DNA from: Mitsuaria sp. WAJ17
Lineage (GTDB): Bacteria > Pseudomonadota > Gammaproteobacteria > Burkholderiales > Burkholderiaceae_C
Direction of reading: 5' to 3'
NCBI RefSeq assembly: GCF_014174515.1
Contig: NZ_JACJUG010000008.1
Span: forward strand, 124,001-188,000
Length of the DNA: 64,000 nt
Every line of letters begins with the position of its first letter. Position 1 is the stretch's first letter. The position numbers were made by a program, and so were the translations under genes. The notes under the pieces are model-generated. The model saw only the letters and a list, made by a program, of their open reading frames with translations, made no database searches and was not told where the DNA came from. This document shows positions 22,161 through 30,992 of this stretch, piece by piece.

Positions 22161-23273
22161 ATGGAGATCAAGTCGCGCCTGCTCAAGCAGCTTGACAAGG
22201 ACATCGCGGCGGCGAAGAGCCCGGTATCGGCGGCCTGCCTCAGGGCCCGGCGCGCCATCCTGCTGGCCCGCCACGGGGCCCTCAACGAGGCCCGCGAGCA
22301 GCTGACCGTGCTTCACCAACTGGCCTTCCAGCATCCGCACCCTGAGGTGGGGGCCTGGCTGCATCTGGCCGAAGGGCTGATGAGCTACTACACCGACTTC
22401 GGCAGCAGCGCCCAGGAGAAAATCCAGCGCGCGCTGAGCATCTCCCGCAGCATCGGGCAGACCGAGGTCGAGGCCCTGGCCCATGCCTGGCTCACGCAGC
22501 TGGCCTATGTGCGGCACGACCTGCCGGCGGTGCTCAGTCATGCGGCCGAATGCCTGCGCGTGGCCGCACCGGAGCATCGCGTGGCCCGCGGTCGCGTGCA
22601 CATGGTCATGGGCGTGTGCTGGCAGTACGCCGGCCAACTGGAGCAGGCGCTGCCCTGGTTCCAGCGCGCGCGTGCCTATGCGGCGGCCGACGGCGATGAC
22701 GCCACCATCTCGGCCCTCATGTACAACATGGCGGTGATGCGCACGGCCCAGGTGCGCTGGAAGGCGTTGTCCAGCACAGCCGCCCAGGCGCCCGAGCTGC
22801 TGCTTGGGGTGGACTCGGTCAAGCACTACGACACCGCCGTCGGTGCCGCGGTGCTGGCCGAGCTGACGCCGTTGCTGCGGGCGCAGATCCTCGCCATCCA
22901 GGGCGAGTTCCAGCAGGCCAAGGCGCTTTACGAGGAGCACCTGCCCTTGGCCATCTCGCGCGGCCTGGCCCGTCTGGGCAGCAGCCTGCTGTCCGACCTG
23001 GCCTGGTGTCGCCTGAACTGCGATGAAACCGAGGCGGCGATCCAGCAGGCCCGCGAGGCCGCCGTCGAGCTGGACCCCTTGTGCGATGTCGATGATCGTG
23101 CCGCTACTCACACCCGCCTGGCGCAGATCTTTGCCGCCGTGGGCGAAACGGCCACGGCGGCCCATCACCAGGAATGCGCGACCGCCGAATGGGCGGAGTT
23201 TGCGCGCCAGCAAGGCCAATGGGGCGCGGCGCTTGCCGCCTCGGGGCTCACGGCGGATCCACTGCGGCGCTGA
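22161..23273 (+). CDS. tetratricopeptide-repeat-like protein
   Basis: 370 residues, nearly all alpha-helical, with several A-x(3)-Y/G-x(2)-A-type helix pairs resembling TPRs (for example VMGVCWQYAGQLEQALPWFQ and ILAIQGEFQQAKALYEEHLP). No signal peptide, membrane segment or catalytic domain. It resembles the sensor halves of bacterial transcriptional activators and diguanylate cyclases, but no effector domain is attached. It starts 123 bases after purC and converges on the GST gene. A protein-protein interaction role is the most that can be inferred. Confidence 0.7.
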   Translation: MEIKSRLLKQLDKDIAAAKSPVSAACLRARRAILLARHGALNEAREQLTVLHQLAFQHPHPEVGAWLHLAEGLMSYYTDFGSSAQEKIQRALSISRSIGQTEVEALAHAWLTQLAYVRHDLPAVLSHAAECLRVAAPEHRVARGRVHMVMGVCWQYAGQLEQALPWFQRARAYAAADGDDATISALMYNMAVMRTAQVRWKALSSTAAQAPELLLGVDSVKHYDTAVGAAVLAELTPLLRAQILAIQGEFQQAKALYEEHLPLAISRGLARLGSSLLSDLAWCRLNCDETEAAIQQAREAAVELDPLCDVDDRAATHTRLAQIFAAVGETATAAHHQECATAEWAEFARQQGQWGAALAASGLTADPLRR

Positions 23274-23289
23274 GCCTCGGCGGCGGGGC

Positions 23290-23973
23290 TCACGCCCGTG
23301 CCGTGCGGTAGGGTTCGTCGTCCGCAATGAAGTCGTGTTCGGCCAGGGCGTCGGCGATCCATTCGCGCACGCCGGGTGCCGCTGCCAGCCGGTCGATGTA
23401 GGCGCCCACCGCCTGCGGCACCGGTAGCCCGTAGCTGCGGATGCGCATGGCCACCGGGGCATAGAAGGCGTCGGCGGCGCAGAAGCTCCCGAAGAGGAAG
23501 GGGCCGCCGCTCTCGGCCAGCGCGTTTTCCAGCAGCTCGCAGACGCGGGCGAGGTCCTTGCGCAGACCGGCCTCACCGGCCAGCAGCTCGGCGCCCTTGG
23601 TCTGAAGGTCGGCCTCGATGTTCATGGGGCAGTGCGAACGCAGCTGGCCGAAGCCGGAGTGCATCTCGGCGCAGAGGCTGCGGGCCCGCGCGCGCTGGCG
23701 GGCGTCACGGGGCCATACACCGGCCTCAGGGTGCCGCTCAGCCAGGTACTCCGCGATGGCCAGGGTGTCCCAAACGGCGAAGCCATCGTCCTCCACCACC
23801 ACGGGCACCTTGCCGGCGGGCGTGTGCCTGGCCAGGGCCTGGTAGAAAGGCGAGCCGGCGCTGAAGTCGAAGCGCAGCTTGACCTCCTCGAAGGGAATGC
23901 CCAGGCCCTTGGCCAGCACCCACGGCCGCATGGACCAGGACGAGTAGTTCTTGTTGCCGATGACCAGCTTCAT
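23290..23973 (-). CDS. glutathione S-transferase family protein
   Basis: 227 residues. The N-terminal thioredoxin-like domain has NKNYSSWSMRPWVLAKGLGI, PAGKVPVVVED and the cis-proline/SNAIL-like WDTLAIAEYLAE. A C-terminal all-helical GST domain follows. The NKNYSSWSxRPW start is typical of a proteobacterial GST subfamily of unknown substrate. Probably cytosolic, conjugating or reducing via glutathione. It converges with the TPR gene and is separated from the next minus-strand gene by 150 bases. Confidence 0.9.
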   Translation of the reverse strand: MKLVIGNKNYSSWSMRPWVLAKGLGIPFEEVKLRFDFSAGSPFYQALARHTPAGKVPVVVEDDGFAVWDTLAIAEYLAERHPEAGVWPRDARQRARARSLCAEMHSGFGQLRSHCPMNIEADLQTKGAELLAGEAGLRKDLARVCELLENALAESGGPFLFGSFCAADAFYAPVAMRIRSYGLPVPQAVGAYIDRLAAAPGVREWIADALAEHDFIADDEPYRTARA

Positions 23974-24123
23974 GGGAGGGCTCCTCAGTGTTCAGGGGTT
24001 CAGGGAATCAGGACGCCGAAGCTTAGCGGCATGCCCTGCGCGGCACTGCTGAGAAATCGGCATGGGATTGATGCGCGCAGCGTATGGGCGGGGCCGGTCG
24101 GCGGCTGGCGCGAGCAGGCAGGA

Positions 24124-25077
24124 TCAGCCCCGCACGCGCCGGCGCCAGTCGTCCAGGCGCAGTGCCCGCGGCTGGACGTCCAGCACGCCGGCCACACTGC
24201 GCGGCTGGATGCCCAGCGCCTTCAACCCCGGCAGCCGGCCGCCGGCGATGTTGGGCACCTGCATCGAGGCCAGGTTGTCGCGAGACATCAATGGCTCGCC
24301 CGGCAGGCATTCCATGAACAGGGCCTGCAGCCAGGCCAGCGCCGCCGGCAGCGGCACGACGGGGCGCTCACGGCTCAGCAGCCGCCCGGAAAGCTGCACC
24401 AGCTCGCGCAGGCTCAGCACCTGCGGGCCGGTCGCCTCGAAGACCTGGCCCGCCGCGCCTGGCGCCTCGATCAGGCGGCACAGGGCCGTGGCCACGTCCT
24501 CCACCCAGACGGGCTGGAACTGCGCCTTCGCTCCGGCCAGGGGCAGGACCGGAAAACTCTGCTGCAGTTCGGCGAAGAGGTTCAGGAAGCGGTCCTCGGC
24601 GCCGAAGATCACCGAGGGTCGCAGCAGCCGCCAGTCCAGGCCGCTGGCGCGGATCACCGCTTCCCCGCGAGCCTTGGAACGCAGGTAGCGCGAGGGCGCA
24701 TCCTCGGCCACGCCCAGTGCGCTGACATGGACCAGGCGTCGCCCGCCCGCGGCCTCGCAGGCCTGCACCAGGCGCCGAGGCCAGTGCACATGGGCGGCCT
24801 CGAAGGCGGTCTCGCTGCCCTGGAGGATGGCGATCAGGTTCAGCACGACATCGGCCTGCGACACGAGCGTCCGCAGGCCGGCGTCGTCCTGGATGGAGGC
24901 TTCCAGCACCGTGACGCCGGGCAGCACGTTCAGGGCTCGGGCGTGGGCGCGGCGGCGCGTGGGAACGATGATGCGATCAAAGCCCGCGGCCACCAGCTGG
25001 CGGCACAGGGCGCGGCCGACGAAGCCGCTGCCTCCGAAGATGAGCAGGCGGGTGTCCGGGTCTGGCGTGGTCTTCAT
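24124..25077 (-). CDS. NDUFA9-like NAD(P)-binding SDR protein
   Basis: 317 residues from ATG 25077 (MKTTPDPDTRLLIFGGSGFVG); the open frame further upstream does not fit. The atypical SDR fold is shown by IFGGSGFVGRALCRQL, ADVVLNLIAILQG and LVHVSALG, with SKARGEAVIRASGLDWRLLRPSVIFG in the active-site helix region; the usual YxxxK is replaced by a Ser-Lys pattern, as in NDUFA9/complex-I-like members. In Burkholderiales this gene usually lies beside slt, as here (46 bases downstream of it). The physiological substrate is unknown. Confidence 0.85.
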   Translation of the reverse strand: MKTTPDPDTRLLIFGGSGFVGRALCRQLVAAGFDRIIVPTRRRAHARALNVLPGVTVLEASIQDDAGLRTLVSQADVVLNLIAILQGSETAFEAAHVHWPRRLVQACEAAGGRRLVHVSALGVAEDAPSRYLRSKARGEAVIRASGLDWRLLRPSVIFGAEDRFLNLFAELQQSFPVLPLAGAKAQFQPVWVEDVATALCRLIEAPGAAGQVFEATGPQVLSLRELVQLSGRLLSRERPVVPLPAALAWLQALFMECLPGEPLMSRDNLASMQVPNIAGGRLPGLKALGIQPRSVAGVLDVQPRALRLDDWRRRVRG

Positions 25078-25123
25078 GGCGGGGCAGGTATCGGTTGTGG
25101 GTCGATGGGCCTTCGCGCGATCG

Positions 25124-27202
25124 TCAGGGCAGCTCCTGGTTGGCCTGCGGGGCCGTGGCATCGCGCGGGCCAATGGTGGCGCCCAGGCGCTCGCGCAGCG
25201 TGCTGCGGGGCGAGCCCATCAACCGCGCATAGACGGTGGCATTGGCCAGCACCTTCTTGACGTAGTCACGGGTCTCGTTGAAGGGGACGTTCTCAGTCCA
25301 CAGCGATGCATCCAGCACCTGGCCCTCGCGCCAGCGGCGCGGGCGGTTGGGGCCGGCGTTGTAGGCCGCGGCCGCCAGGGGCATGGCACCGCCGAAGTCG
25401 TCCAGCACCAGCTTGAGGTAGCCGGTGCCGATGCGCAGGTTGAAGTCGCGGTCCGTCAGGAATTCGGGGCGGTAGTCCACCCCGAGCTTCTTCGCCGTCC
25501 ACTTGGCCGTGGCGGGCATCACCTGCATCAGGCCGCTGGCGCCCACATGCGAGCGCGCGTCCTGGATGAAGCGGGATTCCTGCCGGATGAGACCGTAGAC
25601 ATAGGGCAGGTCCAGGCCGGCCTCGGCCGCCTTGGTGCCGAGCTCCTTGAAGAGGGGCTGGGGGAAGCGCTGGGTGAGGTCGATCTCGGTGCGGGTGCGC
25701 TCGCTGCTGTTGATGCAGCGGTCCCAGACCTCGCGATCGCAGGCCAGTTGGGCCGCGGCCAGCAGCTCGCGATCGCCCATGCCGCGCAGGCTGAAGTTCC
25801 ATTCCCTGACGCCTTCGTTGCGCAACCCCAGGCCGATGAGGGCCAAGGCGCGGTTCAGACCGCCGTGGGCGAAGGCGATGCCGCGCTCATGCGGGCTGAG
25901 CGGCGCCGGAGCCGGTGGCAGTGGGAGTGTCAGGCCCAGGTCTTCGGCGGCCAACTGGCCGTAGAAATGCAGGGGATTGGCGATGGCCTGCAGGGCTGCG
26001 CGCGCCTGCTGGCGCTGCGCCTCGCCGGCGGGGCCGGCGGGGGCCTGGCTCAGCTGCAGGCGGGCACGCCAGTAGGCCCAGACGGGCTCCTTGGCCTCGA
26101 AGGCCTGCAGGGCCTCATGAGCCGGGTTGAAGAGGGCAGGGCGGCCACGGCCCTGGTCGGCGCGCAGGGCGGCACGGGCGATCCAGGCCCAGCAGTCCTC
26201 GCTCCAGTCGCGGGCCGGGTTGCGCCCCTGCAGCTTGAGCGCCTGCTCGGCGTGGTCGGCCGCCTCCGGCTGGAGGCGAAAGGCCGATTGCTTGGCGACC
26301 TGCGCCCAGGCCCAGGCGGCCAGCTCGGGCGGCAGGGCCTGGGCCCAGCGCTGCTGCAGGGCCTCGGCGGCTTGGGCCGGGTCGTTGCCAGCCAGCTTGA
26401 TCAGGCCCAGCGTGGCCAGCTCGGCCTGCGGCCGGCCCAGACCGGACACCTTGCGGGCCATGAAGCGGGCATTGTTCTCCAGCGCGTCCTGGATGCCTTG
26501 CTGGACGGGCTTGGGCAGCAGCTCCGTGGCCTGGCGGATGGCGCGCGGGCGGGCGTACTCGACCGACAGGCGCAGCTTGGTCCAGACATCGGCCACGCTG
26601 AACTTGCGGGCTTCGAACAGGGCGCCGGCCAGGGCCGCGCAGCCATCGTCGCCATCCTTCTGCGCGAGCCAGGCTGCACGGGCGCGCTCGCGGACGTCGC
26701 GGCCCTGGGCATGCTCGGCCAGCAGGCCATAGCAGACCACCTCGCGGTCGTCCGCCATCTTGAAGCGGGGCTGCTCGCGCTGGAAGTTGGGCCAGTCGCG
26801 GCGGCGCCCCAGCTCCAGCAGCCAGTCGTTGCGCAGCCGGTCCTCCACGTAGGTGCCGGGGAAGCGGGCGTAGAAGTCCTCGAGATCGGCCTGGTTGAGT
26901 TCGCCCAGGCGCAGGCCGTAGTCCCAGTAGGCCATCCAGGAGGCCAGGGGATGCTGGCTGGCATAGGCCTGCTGCGCGGCAGCCTGCAGGCGCTTTCTGT
27001 CCCGGGCCTTGAGGGCTTCGCGGGCTTCGCTGAGCAGCTCGGCCTGCGGCCCGCCCAGGGGCAGGGGGATGGCTTGCGTGCGTGCCTCTGCGCCGGCCAG
27101 GGCCAGCAGGCCGGCAAGCATCCATGAAACCAGGCGGCCGGTGCCCTTGCCTTGGCCCCTGCGCGCCGGCGCGGTGCCGGGCGCTCCATATACTGCGTTC
27201 AA
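25124..27202 (-). CDS. slt: soluble lytic murein transglycosylase
   Basis: 692 residues from a TTG at 27202, which has AAGGA six bases upstream and gives a complete signal peptide (basic N-region, then LVSWMLAGLLALAG, cleavage near AEA-RTQ). The in-frame ATG at 27121 would cut off the basic part. The long helical superhelix (U/L domain) is followed by a C-terminal SLT domain with IRQESRF, catalytic Glu near residue 542, then ASGLMQVMPATAKW and AAYNAGPNR. It cleaves glycan strands of peptidoglycan to 1,6-anhydro-MurNAc products in the periplasm. The frame is open far upstream, through the antisense of the next gene; that is an artefact. Confidence 0.9.
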   Translation of the reverse strand: MNAVYGAPGTAPARRGQGKGTGRLVSWMLAGLLALAGAEARTQAIPLPLGGPQAELLSEAREALKARDRKRLQAAAQQAYASQHPLASWMAYWDYGLRLGELNQADLEDFYARFPGTYVEDRLRNDWLLELGRRRDWPNFQREQPRFKMADDREVVCYGLLAEHAQGRDVRERARAAWLAQKDGDDGCAALAGALFEARKFSVADVWTKLRLSVEYARPRAIRQATELLPKPVQQGIQDALENNARFMARKVSGLGRPQAELATLGLIKLAGNDPAQAAEALQQRWAQALPPELAAWAWAQVAKQSAFRLQPEAADHAEQALKLQGRNPARDWSEDCWAWIARAALRADQGRGRPALFNPAHEALQAFEAKEPVWAYWRARLQLSQAPAGPAGEAQRQQARAALQAIANPLHFYGQLAAEDLGLTLPLPPAPAPLSPHERGIAFAHGGLNRALALIGLGLRNEGVREWNFSLRGMGDRELLAAAQLACDREVWDRCINSSERTRTEIDLTQRFPQPLFKELGTKAAEAGLDLPYVYGLIRQESRFIQDARSHVGASGLMQVMPATAKWTAKKLGVDYRPEFLTDRDFNLRIGTGYLKLVLDDFGGAMPLAAAAYNAGPNRPRRWREGQVLDASLWTENVPFNETRDYVKKVLANATVYARLMGSPRSTLRERLGATIGPRDATAPQANQELP

Positions 27203-27214
27203 CGTGTGTCCTTG

Positions 27215-27793
27215 ATGGGGTGTCCTGTGACGACCAGTTCCGCGCCCGATCGGGCAAGCCTGCGCAAAGAGCTGCTGCGGCAGCGCCGCGAATTCGTCGC
27301 CTCGCCGGCTCATGCCGGCGCCCAGGCTCAGCTGGGCCGGAGCCTGCTGCGCCTGCTGGCGCAGCTGGAGCCGCAGTGCCTGGGGCTTTACTGGCCTCTC
27401 GAAGGCGAATTTAACGCAGCCGCGCTGCTCGGGGCGGCAGATGGCCTTGGGGACTGCTCCCTGGCCCTGCCTTTTGCGCGCAAGGCGAACCGCCAGATGG
27501 ACTTCCGCCACTGGGACGGTCAGGCGCCGGCCGTCAAGGACGAATGCGGCATCCCCAGCAGCGACGGCCCCGTCGTGCTGCCGGATGTGCTGCTGGTGCC
27601 CTGCGTGGGCTTCAGCCCGGCCGGCTACCGCCTGGGCTATGGCGGCGGCTACTACGACCGCTGGCTGGCCGCGCATCCGGGCGTGACCACCGTGGGTCTG
27701 GCCTGGCAGCTGGGCGAGATCGAGCTGGACGTTCAGCCTCATGACCAGGCGCTGACCGTCATCCTGACTGAGTCGGCGCTGCTGGCGCCCTGA
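27215..27793 (+). CDS. 5-formyltetrahydrofolate cyclo-ligase (first copy)
   Basis: 192 residues from ATG 27215; GTG 27227, with GGGG at good spacing, is an equally good start. It has LYWPLEGEFN, DECGIPSS, LLVPCVGFSPAGYRLGYGGG and the classic GGGYYDRW motif of the family. It converts 5-formyl-THF to 5,10-methenyl-THF with ATP. It is divergent from slt with only 12-24 bases between starts. A second, different member of the family lies at 30293-30895; this copy keeps the standard YYD motif. Confidence 0.88.
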   Translation: MGCPVTTSSAPDRASLRKELLRQRREFVASPAHAGAQAQLGRSLLRLLAQLEPQCLGLYWPLEGEFNAAALLGAADGLGDCSLALPFARKANRQMDFRHWDGQAPAVKDECGIPSSDGPVVLPDVLLVPCVGFSPAGYRLGYGGGYYDRWLAAHPGVTTVGLAWQLGEIELDVQPHDQALTVILTESALLAP

Positions 27794-27796
27794 GCC

Positions 27797-28789
27797 TCAG
27801 TCGCCGCCCAGGCCTTCCTCTGTCTCGTCCACCGGAACGTCGCCGATGGCCTGGCGGGTGAGGGCGGCCTGCTCCTGGATCCATCGCGCAAACTCCAGCG
27901 CTTCGGGCCGCTGCCGGCCCTGGCGGGACATCACCAGCCAATAGGCCGAGGGGGCGTCGATCCGGGCCGTGGGGCCGAAGGGCTCCACCAGCTCCTTGCG
28001 TTGCAGGGACTCGCTCACCAGGGCCAGCCGCGCCAGCGCCACGGCCTGGCCGGACAGCGCCGCCTGCACCTGCTGGTAGGTGAAGTTGAGGTACATCCAG
28101 CGTCTCGGCTGGAGGTCCTTCTGCCCTTGCTGCGCCAGCCAGCGGCGCCAGCTGACGTAGACGCCGGAGGGGCGCTGGTCGTCCTCCTCGGCCAGGGTGT
28201 GCAGGGCCAGGTCGCTGGCCTGGCGCAGGGGCGGCAGTTGCCCTTGCTGTGCCTGCTGCAGCAGCCAGGGGCTGACCACGGGGGTCAGGATCTCGCCAAA
28301 GAGGCGCTGGGCATCGACGGGCATCTCGCTGGTGGTGTCGTAGCGCAGCGCCAGGTCCATCTCGCTGTCGTCGAGCTCGATGATCTGGTCATGGGCCGAG
28401 ACCCGGATGTCCATGTCCGGATGCAGCCGGTGGAAGGCCTCCAGGCGCGGCAGCAGCCACAGCGAGGCGAAAGAGGCGAAGGTGGTGACGTTGACCACCT
28501 TGCGGCCCTGGCTCTGGCGGATCTGCCGCACCGTCGTGTCCAGCCGGTCCAGCACCCCACGCACCGTGCCCAGCAGCAGCGAGCCGTGGCTGCTCAGCTC
28601 CACATGCCGGGTGCCGCGCAGCAGCAGCTGGCAGCCGACCTCCTCTTCCAGCGAGCGGATCTGCCGGCTGATGGCGGATTGCGTCAGGTGCAGCTCCTCG
28701 GCCGCAGCGCGGAAGCTCAGATGGCGCGCAACCGCCTCGAAGGCTCGAAGCGGGCCGATGGCAAGGGGGCGTTGGCGACTTGGATTCAT
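27797..28789 (-). CDS. LysR-family transcriptional regulator
   Basis: 330 residues. The N-terminal winged helix (about 10-70, FEAVARHLSFRAAAEELHL then TQSAISRQIRSLEEEVG) is followed by the two-lobed LysR substrate-binding domain (WLLPRLEAFHRLHPDMDIRV). It is convergent with the cyclo-ligase gene, with stop codons three bases apart, and divergent from a DUF2917 gene across 132 bases. This LysR/DUF2917 pairing recurs in Burkholderiales, and the regulator likely controls that neighbour and itself. The effector is unknown. Confidence 0.9.
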   Translation of the reverse strand: MNPSRQRPLAIGPLRAFEAVARHLSFRAAAEELHLTQSAISRQIRSLEEEVGCQLLLRGTRHVELSSHGSLLLGTVRGVLDRLDTTVRQIRQSQGRKVVNVTTFASFASLWLLPRLEAFHRLHPDMDIRVSAHDQIIELDDSEMDLALRYDTTSEMPVDAQRLFGEILTPVVSPWLLQQAQQGQLPPLRQASDLALHTLAEEDDQRPSGVYVSWRRWLAQQGQKDLQPRRWMYLNFTYQQVQAALSGQAVALARLALVSESLQRKELVEPFGPTARIDAPSAYWLVMSRQGRQRPEALEFARWIQEQAALTRQAIGDVPVDETEEGLGGD

Positions 28790-28823
28790 GACTGAAACGC
28801 ATCAATATGGCGCAATGATCTCA

Positions 28824-28853
28824 TTGGACGCTGATCGGTGGAGACCCTAGTAT
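28824..28853 (+). promoter_or_regulatory. sigma-70-type promoter of the DUF2917 gene
   Basis: TTGGAC (28824-28829) and TAGTAT (28848-28853) are separated by 18 bases and point at the DUF2917 gene 69 bases downstream, in the region shared with the LysR gene. It is likely the LysR-controlled promoter. Confidence 0.5.
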
Positions 28854-28921
28854 CCCTCCACGTTCCCGATTTTTAAGGCCCTCAAGCAAGCGACGGGCCT
28901 GCGGGAGCAAAGGGAAGAAAC

Positions 28922-29281
28922 ATGTTCAGCCGTATCACTGCCGCAGAATCCGCATCAATCCATCGCGCCGCCGACCACGGCGCGGACTGGCGCCTGGTCC
29001 AGGGCGAAGCCCTGACGTTGCCCATCGGTCCGGGCCCGCGCGAGCTGCAGGTGTTGGAAGGCCGGGTCTGGCTGACCCGAGACGGCCGCCTGAACCGCCC
29101 GGCCCTGGACGTTTGGCTGGAAGCCGGGGACAGCCTGACCGTGCCCTCGGGCGCCGAGCTGGTTCTGGAGGCCTGGCCGCAGGCCCGCTTCCAGCTGCTG
29201 GTGCCGCCCCTGGCCTGCCCGGAAGTGCAGCGGCGCCCGGTGGCAGTCAGCCAGCGCAGCCACGGCCTGGTGATTGCGTGA
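28922..29281 (+). CDS. DUF2917 domain-containing protein
   Basis: 119 residues with the DUF2917 core LPIGPGPRELQVLEGRVWLTRDG (shown here by its parts LQVLEGRVWLTRDG and LEAGDSLTVPSGAELVLEAW). This is a small beta-rich, cupin-like fold of unknown function found in proteobacteria and often paired with a LysR regulator. No signal peptide. A second cupin-type gene begins at or just beyond its stop codon (GTG 29278 overlaps it), so the two are probably an operon. Confidence 0.8.
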   Translation: MFSRITAAESASIHRAADHGADWRLVQGEALTLPIGPGPRELQVLEGRVWLTRDGRLNRPALDVWLEAGDSLTVPSGAELVLEAWPQARFQLLVPPLACPEVQRRPVAVSQRSHGLVIA

Positions 29282-29283
29282 GC

Positions 29284-29751
29284 ATGAAAGGGCCACGCGC
29301 ACTGCTGAGCCGCGCGGCCATCGAGGCCCTGCCGGTGCAGGACAAGGCGCACCTGTTGGATCCCAATGCCGTGCGCCAGGCCCGATTCCTGTCTGAGGTC
29401 ACCGGCATGCAGCAGCTGGGCTGCCAGCTGATGAGCCTGGCACCCGGCCGCGCCTCGGCCGAGTACCACCGCCATCTCTACGAGGAGCAGTGCTTCTACG
29501 TGCTCAGCGGCGAGGGCCGCGTGCTGATCGAGGACCGCTGGCACCCGCTGCGCGCCGGCGACTTCCTGGGCTTCTCGGCCCGGGGTGAGGCGCACAGCAT
29601 CTACAACAGCGGCAGCGAGCCGCTGCTGATGTTCGCCGCCCGCGTCAACCTGGAGCAGGATGTCTGCGACTACCCACACCAGGGCAAGCGCCTCTACATG
29701 AATGGCGAGGAAGAGGTGCTGGTGGATCTGGCCGAGGTACGGCGCGCCTAG
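29284..29751 (+). CDS. cupin domain-containing protein
   Basis: 155 residues from ATG 29284; GTG 29278 overlapping the upstream stop is an alternative. The cupin fold is shown by SAEYHRHLYEEQCFYVLSGEG (H-x-H with a downstream Glu) and LRAGDFLGFSARGEAHSI, the second motif with its His. These form one metal-binding jelly-roll. The substrate is unknown; similar proteins are annotated only as cupins. It lies directly downstream of DUF2917, also cupin-like, and is probably co-transcribed and under the LysR gene. Confidence 0.82.
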   Translation: MKGPRALLSRAAIEALPVQDKAHLLDPNAVRQARFLSEVTGMQQLGCQLMSLAPGRASAEYHRHLYEEQCFYVLSGEGRVLIEDRWHPLRAGDFLGFSARGEAHSIYNSGSEPLLMFAARVNLEQDVCDYPHQGKRLYMNGEEEVLVDLAEVRRA

Positions 29752-29784
29752 GGGCGGCGCCGTTGACCGCCATCGCCACGCAGC

Positions 29785-30222
29785 TCATCGTTTGCGGCTG
29801 GCCGTGGAGGTCTTGGCGGGCGCAGCCGTGCCGCCCTTGGGCTTCGCCTGGGCGGGCTTCACCTTGGCGGATGTTGGTGCCTTGCGGGACGCAGGCTTGA
29901 GCCGCGCCCGCAGCGCCGCCTCCAATGCCAACTGCGCCCAGGGCCGCATGAGGGCCGGTGACTCCATGGCATCCTCGGGCGGGCTGAAATAGCGCAGGCC
30001 TGCCATCTTGCCCTCACGCTCGTACTCGAACCGCCGGCAGCCGGCTGCCTCGAAACGTGGGAGGGTCAGGTCGTCAGCCTTCAGGAAGAGCTGGTCGAAG
30101 GCGATGATGGCGATGAAGAGATCGTCCGCATAGATACCGAAGCCGCCGAACATGCGCCGGCTGCGCAGGGCTCCCACCGGGGCCAGAAGCTCCAGGGCAT
30201 GGTCAAGCAGTTCCTTGGACAT
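29785..30222 (-). CDS. TfoX/Sxy family protein
   Basis: 145 residues. The TfoX N-terminal domain is clear: ALELLAPVGALRSRRMFGGFGIYADDLFIAII and DQLFLKADD by parts, then YFSPPEDAMESP. The C-terminal 35 residues are a basic Lys/Ala/Pro-rich tail. Members with only this N-terminal domain are widespread; the full-length Sxy/TfoX proteins regulate competence with CRP, but a regulatory role for single-domain members is unproven. dprA elsewhere in the window is the only other competence gene seen. Confidence 0.85.
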   Translation of the reverse strand: MSKELLDHALELLAPVGALRSRRMFGGFGIYADDLFIAIIAFDQLFLKADDLTLPRFEAAGCRRFEYEREGKMAGLRYFSPPEDAMESPALMRPWAQLALEAALRARLKPASRKAPTSAKVKPAQAKPKGGTAAPAKTSTASRKR

Positions 30223-30292
30223 CGGCCCATGATAGGCGCAAGTGCAGCAGCCCTGACGCAGAGGCTGGCAGCAAGGCCTGACCCCGGCTAGG

Positions 30293-30895
30293 ATGCAGGC
30301 TTCCCGCTATGCAAGGGTCTTGCCTGTGGATTTGTACGACAAGGTCGCGCTGCGCCGCAAGCTCATCCAGGACCGCCTGGACCTGCCCCAACGCCTCGAG
30401 CTCGCCGCGGATCTGCAGGAGGTTCTGCGGGTCTGGCTGGTGACGCGTCGTGAGCAGACCATCGGCGCCTATTGGCCCATCAAGGGAGAGTTCGATCCCT
30501 TGCCGGCGCTCTACCGCTGGAGCGAGGCCCACGACGACCGCCGCATCGGCCTGCCGGTGGTGGACAAGGAACATGGCACCCTGCGCTTCCATGTCTGGTA
30601 CCCGGGCTGTCCCATGGAAGAGGACGCCTACGGCATCCCCAAGCCCAAGGACACCGAGGTCTTCGAGCCCCAGTTGCTGGTGGTGCCCTGCGTGGGTTTC
30701 GGACCCTGCGGCCTGCGCCTGGGCTATGGCGGCGGCTTCATGGACCGCACGCTCGCGGCCCTGCAGCCGCGCCCTGCCACGGTGGGCGTGGGCTATGCCC
30801 ATGGCTTCTTGCCCCTGCTGAAGGCCGAACCGCACGACGTGCCCTTGCAGGCCATGATCACCGAGGAAGGTGTGGTCTGGGACGAGCGAGGCTGA
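30293..30895 (+). CDS. 5-formyltetrahydrofolate cyclo-ligase family protein (second copy)
   Basis: 200 residues. It carries the family layout IGAYWPIKGEFDPLP, EDAYGIPKP, LLVVPCVGFGPCGLRLGYGGG, but GGGFMDRTL replaces the usual GGGYYDR. The C-terminus is PLQAMITEEGVVW. It should act on 5-formyl-THF with ATP; the altered loop and the second copy at 27215-27793 leave open whether both have the same activity. It lies between a tfoX-like gene (divergent) and pepQ (same strand, 97 bases downstream). No room exists upstream for a 6S RNA gene, which often precedes this gene. Confidence 0.83.
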   Translation: MQASRYARVLPVDLYDKVALRRKLIQDRLDLPQRLELAADLQEVLRVWLVTRREQTIGAYWPIKGEFDPLPALYRWSEAHDDRRIGLPVVDKEHGTLRFHVWYPGCPMEEDAYGIPKPKDTEVFEPQLLVVPCVGFGPCGLRLGYGGGFMDRTLAALQPRPATVGVGYAHGFLPLLKAEPHDVPLQAMITEEGVVWDERG

Positions 30896-30992
30896 AGCGC
30901 TCGCGCCCTCGGGCATGACCGGGGTCAAGCGGGCGCCTCCTGACCGAGAATGGGGGCTTCACACGATCGCCACCGCGCCTCTTCCTGTCGCC

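Noticed and set aside
21030..23576. An 848-codon open frame on the minus strand
   Set aside because: Antisense to purC and the TPR gene; no domain recognised and biased composition.
27203..27742. Upstream extension of slt by 180 codons
   Set aside because: The extension is antisense to the first cyclo-ligase gene; the TTG at 27202 gives a proper signal peptide and ribosome-binding site.
30223..30292. 6S RNA gene before a cyclo-ligase gene
   Set aside because: 6S RNA often precedes this gene, but the gap is only 70 bases here, and the other copy has a divergent gene 12 bases away; no 6S-like structure fits.
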